The translations under genes were made by a program, and so were the position numbers. A stretch of 45,383 nt of DNA, taken from the NCBI GenBank assembly GCA_900769545.1, contig CAAGGZ010000130.1:1-45383 (forward strand), written 5' to 3'. Below are positions 41,582 to 45,383 of this stretch, piece by piece. Each line of letters begins with the position of its first letter. The stretch's first letter is position 1. Under the pieces are notes generated by a model, which worked only from the letters and a program-made list of their open reading frames with translations, was not told the origin of the DNA and made no database searches. This stretch comes from Clostridia bacterium (GTDB lineage: Bacteria; Bacillota; Clostridia; Christensenellales; Borkfalkiaceae).

Positions 41582-42001
41582 TCACAAAGCGGTATAAACA
41601 GCCTTTTCAAAATTAACCGCCGATTCGTTACCTGCACCACCGTCTACTTTTGAATTTTTCATATATACCGCAAAAAGCTTATTTTCGGGATCAATCCAAA
41701 AATGGCTGCCGTAAGCACCACTCCAACCAAAACAACCTATCGGTAAAAATGGATAAGTATCATCGGTAATAACACGCACCCCAAGCAATCGCCGTCTTGA
41801 TAAACGAAATACGCAGAGCCAAACACTTTATTATTTGAAATATCATATTGAGCAATGCTATCAATGTTTTCAGCCAATTTAAGCATATTTAATTTCTCCA
41901 CTTGAGAAGTTTGATTACTTGTAAAGGAAGTCAAATCACAAGCAGCAAAAGATGTTATGGTCGTTACGAATGCCAATAAAGTAGCTAACAGTTTTTTTCA
42001 T
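41582..42001 (-). pseudogene. Eroded serine beta-lactamase-like lipoprotein (internal deletion plus frameshifts)
   Basis: The gene begins GGAGCTTTT-ATG (42001). Removing one base from a seven-A run after the ATG restores a lipoprotein signal, MKKLLATLLAFVTTITSFAAC, with a FAAC lipobox. About 50 residues follow, ending FGSAYFVYQDG, as at the start of class C beta-lactamase/esterase-like hydrolases. The sequence then jumps, in another frame, to the extreme C-terminus of the same kind of protein: GVRVITDDTYPFLPIG, FGWSGAYGSHFWIDPENK, LFAVYMKN, with a normal stop at 41582. The central 250-300 residues, including the SxxK active site, are missing. Two frame breaks plus a large deletion make it a pseudogene; it fills 41582-42001. 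Confidence 0.82.
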
Positions 42002-42066
42002 AAAAGCTCCTATAATGCAAAAATACAAATAGCTGCAATGCAAAACACCTCAGCTCGCCAAAAAGT

Positions 42067-42106
42067 AAAAGACGCCCAAAATAAGTAGTTCATTTTAGGC
42101 GTCTTT

Positions 42107-42107
<1 letters not shown>
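42067..42107 (-). terminator. Terminator after tRNA-Val
   Basis: Minus-strand AAAAGACGCC and GGCGTCTTTT pair (10 bp), extended inside by TAAAAT/ATTTT pairing, with T residues at the end. It begins directly after the encoded CCA. Confidence 0.82.
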
Positions 42108-42183
<76 letters not shown>

Positions 42184-42190
42184 ATTATCT

Positions 42191-42222
42191 AAGGACTCCC
42201 AAACCTTAATTTAGAAGTCCTT
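42191..42222 (-). other. Hairpin between the GGGtGRT gene and tRNA-Val
   Basis: Minus-strand AAGGACTTC and GGAGTCCTT form a stem of 7-9 pairs around a 14-base loop. There is no T run, so it may be an RNA-processing or stabilising hairpin, and the tRNA could be co-transcribed with the operon upstream. Confidence 0.5.
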
Positions 42223-42247
42223 ACATTGTTTATAATCCTTTATTTAC

Positions 42248-43249
42248 TTACGCTTTCATTGCTTCTTCGATAGCAACTGCGCAAGCAACCGTCATACCAA
42301 CCATAGGGTTGTTACCAGCACCGATCAAGCCCATCATTTCTACGTGCGCGGGAACAGACGAAGAACCTGCGAACTGCGCATCCGAGTGCATTCTGCCCAT
42401 CGTGTCCGTCATACCGTAGGAAGCAGGACCTGCCGCCATATTGTCGGGGTGAAGCGTTCTACCCGTACCGCCACCCGAAGCAACGGAGAAGTATTTTACG
42501 CCGTTTTCAACGCACCATTTTTTATACGTGCCTGCAACGGGGTGTTGGAAACGCGTGGGGTTCGTCGAGTTACCCGTGATGGAAACGCCTACGTTTTCAA
42601 GCTTCATAATCGCAACGCCTTCGGATACGGAATCCGCACCGTAGCATTTAACTTTCGCTCTATCGCCGTCGGAGAACGCTTTTTCGTAAACGACTTTTAC
42701 CGTTTCCGTTGCGTGGTCGAATTCCGTTTCAACGAACGTGAAACCGTTGATTCTCGAAATGATATACGCCGCGTCTTTGCCCAAACCGTTCAAAACTACG
42801 CGAAGAGGGTTCTTTCTAACCTTATTTGCATTGAGCGCGATGGAAATTGCGCCTTCTGCCGCCGCAAACGATTCGTGTCCTGCAAGGAAGCAAAAACATT
42901 CCGTTTCGTCGGAGAGAAGCATTGCGCCAAGGTTGCCGTGTCCAAGACCTACTTGTCTGTTTTGCGCAACCGAGCCGGGAATACAAAACGCTTGCAAGCC
43001 GATACCAATCGCCGCCGCTGCATCCGAAGCTTTGGTGCAACCTTTTTTGATTGCAATCGCCGAACCTACCGTGTACGCCCAAACTGCGTTTTCAAAGCAA
43101 ATAGGTTGTCCTGCGCGAACGATTTTATCGCAATCTACGCCTTTAGCAAGGCAAATATCTCTACATTCTTCAACGGAAGAAATGCCGTATTCTTTCAACA
43201 CGTCGTTAATTTTATCGATTCTTCTTTCATATCCTTCAAATAATGACAT
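42248..43249 (-). CDS. GGGtGRT protein (partner of NifU-like scaffold), function unknown
   Basis: This 333-residue protein carries the motif that names the GGGtGRT family, FSVASGGGTGRTLHPDNMA at about residue 257. Other glycine-rich stretches are QVGLGHGNLGAMLLSDETE, FLAGHESFAAAEGAI, SITGNSTNPTRFQHP and GLIGAGNNPMVGMTVA. Cysteines occur at several places (EECRDICLAKGVDC in the N-terminal helix). The family is found in anaerobic bacteria, typically beside a NifU-like scaffold gene as here (17-base gap). Its reaction is not known to me; the Gly-rich loops suggest nucleotide or cofactor binding and the neighbour suggests Fe-S or sulfur chemistry. A well-placed binding site (GAGGAGG) precedes the ATG. 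Confidence 0.85.
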   Translation of the reverse strand: MSLFEGYERRIDKINDVLKEYGISSVEECRDICLAKGVDCDKIVRAGQPICFENAVWAYTVGSAIAIKKGCTKASDAAAAIGIGLQAFCIPGSVAQNRQVGLGHGNLGAMLLSDETECFCFLAGHESFAAAEGAISIALNANKVRKNPLRVVLNGLGKDAAYIISRINGFTFVETEFDHATETVKVVYEKAFSDGDRAKVKCYGADSVSEGVAIMKLENVGVSITGNSTNPTRFQHPVAGTYKKWCVENGVKYFSVASGGGTGRTLHPDNMAAGPASYGMTDTMGRMHSDAQFAGSSSVPAHVEMMGLIGAGNNPMVGMTVACAVAIEEAMKA

Positions 43250-43266
43250 TTGCTTTTCCTCCTCTA

Positions 43267-43977
43267 TTATTCTTTACGAGGGTCGATAAACTTAACCGCG
43301 CCCTGTTCTTCACTAAATCTACCGTAGTGTCCCATAGCCTTTTTATACGCTTCGTTGGGTTCCATACCTTTCTTGATGAAATCGGTCATTTTGCCGAGCG
43401 AAACGAATTCGTAGCCGATAACCTCGTTGTTTGCGTCAAGCGCAAGACGGGTTACGTAGCCTTCCGCCATTTCAAGATATCTAACGCCCTTCTGAAGGGT
43501 GGAATACATCGTACCTACTTGCGAACGATGACCTTTACCAAGGTCTTCAAGTCCTGCGCCAATCGAAAGTCCGTCGTCGGAGAAAGCCGATTGCGACCTA
43601 CCGTAAACGATTTGTAAAAAGAGTTCGCGCATTGCCGTGTTGATAGCGTCGCACACAAGGTCGGTGTTCAACGCTTCAAGCGGAGTTTTACCGGGCAAAA
43701 TTTCCGCAGCCATAGCCGCCGAATGGGTCATACCCGAGCAACCAATCGTTTCCACAAGCGCTTCTTGAATGATACCTTGTTTGATATTCAAGCTCAACTT
43801 ACAAGCGCCTTGTTGAGGCGCGCACCAACCGATACCGTGCGTGAAGCCGCTGATATCTTTAATTTCTTTCGCGTGAACCCACTTGCCTTCTTCGGGAATG
43901 GCAGCGTTTTCATGGCGAGCAACGCCTGCGCCTTTCGCAACGCAGAACATTTGAGCAACATCTTGAGATATTGTCAT
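43267..43977 (-). CDS. NifU/IscU-like iron-sulfur scaffold domain protein
   Basis: About 236 residues. The middle resembles the IscU/NifU scaffold: HGIGWCAPQQGACKLSLNIKQG, then VETIGCSGMTHSAAMAAEILPGKTPLEAL, with cysteines placed like those that hold a nascent Fe-S cluster and the G-C-x3-x-S turn. A second Cys region, TDLVCDAINTAMRELF, follows. The C-terminal part (GYVTRLALDANNEVIGYEFV, TDFIKKGMEPNEAYKKAMGHYGRF) is specific to this longer variant. I chose ATG 43977 because GGAGG lies upstream and the family-like MTISQDVAQMF follows; the frame is open further upstream but runs through the 5' UTR. It is the first gene of the pair with GGGtGRT and has its own promoter. Confidence 0.83.
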   Translation of the reverse strand: MTISQDVAQMFCVAKGAGVARHENAAIPEEGKWVHAKEIKDISGFTHGIGWCAPQQGACKLSLNIKQGIIQEALVETIGCSGMTHSAAMAAEILPGKTPLEALNTDLVCDAINTAMRELFLQIVYGRSQSAFSDDGLSIGAGLEDLGKGHRSQVGTMYSTLQKGVRYLEMAEGYVTRLALDANNEVIGYEFVSLGKMTDFIKKGMEPNEAYKKAMGHYGRFSEEQGAVKFIDPRKE

Positions 43978-44084
43978 AACTGAAATTCCTCCAAATAATT
44001 TTTCTTCCTTTTTCGTTCGGATAGGCTCGTCCATTTTCCGTTTTTGTAACAAAAAACAACCGAAATATATTTCCGACTGCTAAC

Positions 44085-44113
44085 AGTATATCATATTTCA
44101 AAAAAAAATTCAA
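44085..44113 (-). promoter_or_regulatory. Sigma-A promoter for the NifU-like/GGGtGRT operon
   Basis: Minus-strand TTGAAT (44108-44113), a 17-base spacer and TATACT (44085-44090). About 100 bases of 5' UTR follow, with a 12-bp palindrome GAAATATATTTC at 44062-44073 near the start of transcription that could be an operator. Confidence 0.65.
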
Positions 44114-44175
44114 GTGCGCGACGGCACATTTTTTCGCTTTTTGGGAATTTTTGATAATTTTTTTTGCTTTTCTTA

Positions 44176-44206
44176 TAAAAACACGCGCCGCAGTTTATCG
44201 CGGCGC
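44176..44206 (-). terminator. Rho-independent terminator after sigK
   Basis: Minus-strand GCGCCGC, an 8-base loop and GCGGCGC form a GC-rich stem followed by GTGTTTTTA, directly after the sigK stop. Confidence 0.85.
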
Positions 44207-44212
44207 AAATCT

Positions 44213-44914
44213 CTATTCAATAAAATCTTCCGCGCGAAGCTTTGCACGAAGTTTTTCTATCGCGTGTTTTTCTATTCGCGAAATATAAGAACGGGATATT
44301 TTCAAAACGTTAGCCACTTCCCTTTGCGGAAGCGGAATTCCCCCTTTTAAGGCATATCTTAAACACAAAATGCTAAATTCGCGCTCGGATAATACCTTCT
44401 TGATTTGCACAAGCAATTTCTCCCTTTGCACCGAACGCTCTACCTGTTCAAACACGCAATCTTCCTTTTCGAAAAGTAAATCCATAAGCGTTAGTTCGTT
44501 TCCGTCTTTATCCGTTCCCACAGGCTCGGATAAAAATAGAGTTTTTTTATGTTTCTTATTTGCGCGAATGAGCATAAGTATTTCGTTTTCAATGCATCTT
44601 GCCGTATACGTTGCAAGCGTCGTACCACGTTCTTTATGATAGGAATTGATGGCTTTGATAAGCCCTATACTCCCAACGGATAAAAGGTCGTCCGTTTCCG
44701 CCGCGCCCGCATATTTTTTCGCGATATGCGCCACCAACCGCATATTATGCTTCACAAGCGTGTCTTTCGCCGATTTATCTCCCTGCGCCACAAGCGCTAA
44801 ATATCTTTCTTCCTCTTCTTTTGATAGCGGTTTTGGAAATGAATTTTTATTTCCGATTGCGCCTGTGAAAAATACAAGCTTGCCTAAAATCAACCAAAGA
44901 AAATCTAAAAACAT
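44213..44914 (-). CDS. sigK: RNA polymerase sporulation sigma factor SigK
   Basis: This 233-residue sigma-70 family factor drives late mother-cell transcription. A hydrophobic pro-sequence (MFLDFLWLILGKLVFFTG) is followed by the processing region NSFPKPLS. Region 2 has HNMRLVAHIAKKYAG, DDLLSVGSIGLIKAINSYH and TTLATYTARCIENEILM; region 4 has REFSILCLRYALKGGIPLPQREVANVLKISRSYISRIEKHAIEKL. The gene is continuous, not split by a skin-type element. The start is ATG 44914, behind GGAGGTGCAGCT. It should be activated by membrane proteolysis of the pro-sequence. SpoIIID, its usual activator, is at the other end of the window. Confidence 0.95.
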   Translation of the reverse strand: MFLDFLWLILGKLVFFTGAIGNKNSFPKPLSKEEEERYLALVAQGDKSAKDTLVKHNMRLVAHIAKKYAGAAETDDLLSVGSIGLIKAINSYHKERGTTLATYTARCIENEILMLIRANKKHKKTLFLSEPVGTDKDGNELTLMDLLFEKEDCVFEQVERSVQREKLLVQIKKVLSEREFSILCLRYALKGGIPLPQREVANVLKISRSYISRIEKHAIEKLRAKLRAEDFIE

Positions 44915-44960
44915 AGCTGCACCTCCGGCTTTTAATTCCACCTTTTCGGAATTTCTTTCT

Positions 44961-44990
44961 ATCCTATGTTTTATACGGTTTGTACTATGC
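44961..44990 (-). promoter_or_regulatory. Candidate sigma-E type promoter for sigK
   Basis: Minus-strand GCATAGT (44984-44990), a 15-base spacer and CATAGGAT (44961-44968) resemble the sigma-E -35 and -10 boxes. Weak match; suggested by the expected regulation of sigK. Confidence 0.3.
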
Positions 44991-45047
44991 AAAAAAAGTT
45001 TTTAATTTTATAATTGCGCAATGCACGTTGGCACTATCATAAAGAAA

Positions 45048-45070
45048 AATCGGGCTTTTTACCCGATTCT
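45048..45070 (-). terminator. Rho-independent terminator after rnpB
   Basis: Minus-strand GAATCGGG, TAAAAAG loop and CCCGATTTTTC, about 25 bases after the RNase P RNA 3' end. Confidence 0.85.
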
Positions 45071-45091
45071 TCCTTTATCTTTAATATAATT

Positions 45092-45383
45092 TGAGTTTGT
45101 CTATAAGCCGAGTTCTGTCGTGTACGGTCATTTATCTAGGCTTACCGTCGCCGATAAGCTCAAGCGATATTCACGATATTCCGCCGGACGGACAGCCCTA
45201 TGTGGCGGATACCCAATCTTGCAGCGAGTGGGGTTTACATGGCATACTGCGTTACCGCAATATCGGTGAGCTCTTACCTCGCCTTTCCATCCTTACAGGG
45301 ATAACCCTGCGGTTTATTTCTGTTGCACTTTCCTTGAAGTCGCCTTCACCTGACGTTATCAGGCACCCTGTCCTGTGTTTCTC
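45092..45383 (-). ncRNA. rnpB: RNase P RNA, bacterial class A, 5' end missing
   Basis: The minus strand carries the conserved class A blocks in order: ACAGGGTGCCTGATAACG, AAGTGCAACAGAAA, GGATGGAAAGGCGAGGTAAG, AGCTCACCG, and the 3' block ATAAATGACCGTACACGACA followed by GAACTCGGCTTATAG. The first conserved block (GAGGAAAGTCC-type) and the 5' strand of P1 lie beyond the contig end, so about 50-90 bases are missing. It is the catalytic RNA that matures tRNA 5' ends. A terminator follows at 45048. Confidence 0.95.

Noticed and set aside
42344..43243. A 299-codon plus-strand frame opposite the GGGtGRT gene
   Set aside because: It is the antisense shadow of a strongly coding gene, Arg/Cys/Phe-rich with no domain or ribosome binding site of its own.
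43978..44052. Longer N-terminus for the NifU-like protein
   Set aside because: The extra 25 residues are basic and unconserved, lie in the 5' UTR, and the strong GGAGG favours ATG 43977.
45013..45022. Palindrome ATTGCGCAAT upstream of sigK
   Set aside because: Ten bases, single copy and no partner site; not enough to claim an operator.

Overview
This 45 kb window looks like one contig from an uncultured, spore-forming, low-to-moderate GC anaerobic Firmicute (Bacillota). It is most likely a clostridial lineage; Christensenellales-type is my guess from overall flavour, not demonstrated. Evidence: SpoIIID at one end and uninterrupted SigK at the other, class-A RNase P RNA, TTGACA-17-TATAAT promoters, strong Shine-Dalgarno sites, and the miaB-mutS-mutL-miaA block typical of Clostridia. 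Both ends are cut: bases 1-12 match the end of an Illumina adapter and truncate a tyrA-like gene, and the right end stops inside rnpB. No IS element, phage, integrase or CRISPR array was seen.

Layout. 1-5.4 kb: tyrA fragment, spoIIID, and a type IIA topoisomerase pair (parE-parC like). 5.4-14.6 kb: HAD nucleotidase, HelD-like helicase, argS and ychF (divergent), an unknown membrane protein, an ABC exporter half-transporter and a C_GCAxxG_C_C protein. 14.6-17.3 kb (plus strand): MTA/SAH nucleosidase, ung, a DUF4190-type small membrane protein, lgt. 17.3-25.6 kb (minus strand): the miaB-mutS-mutL-miaA-PLP enzyme operon. 25.7-27.9 kb: class A PBP. 28-36.4 kb (minus strand): leader peptide/attenuator, carA, a carB-dapF fusion, an unknown membrane protein, a cysteine desulfurase and thiI. 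36.4-38.4 kb: an acyl-ACP thioesterase overlapping a divergent argJ. 38.6-41.4 kb: a 945-residue protein joining a PadR-type DNA-binding head to a very long coiled coil and a C-terminal membrane domain. Then a parS-like site, an eroded beta-lactamase-like pseudogene, tRNA-Val, the NifU-like/GGGtGRT pair, sigK and partial rnpB.

Most unusual content. (1) The carbamoyl phosphate synthase locus: CarA has lost the catalytic Cys (Gly) and His (Ala) of its glutaminase; CarB is fused in frame to diaminopimelate epimerase; and a promoter, 39-codon U-rich leader ORF and overlapping terminator precede carA in the arrangement of enterobacterial pyrBI attenuation. Together these predict an ammonia-fed, pyrimidine-attenuated CPS. 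(2) The PadR-rod-membrane protein, which could physically connect DNA to the membrane. An interrupted palindrome with TGTCAGAC half-sites lies in its 5' UTR, related palindromes lie in argS and after miaA, and a 14/16 parS match lies just downstream. (3) The NifU-like/GGGtGRT pair, of unknown function. All functional statements are predictions from reading the sequence; no database search was run.
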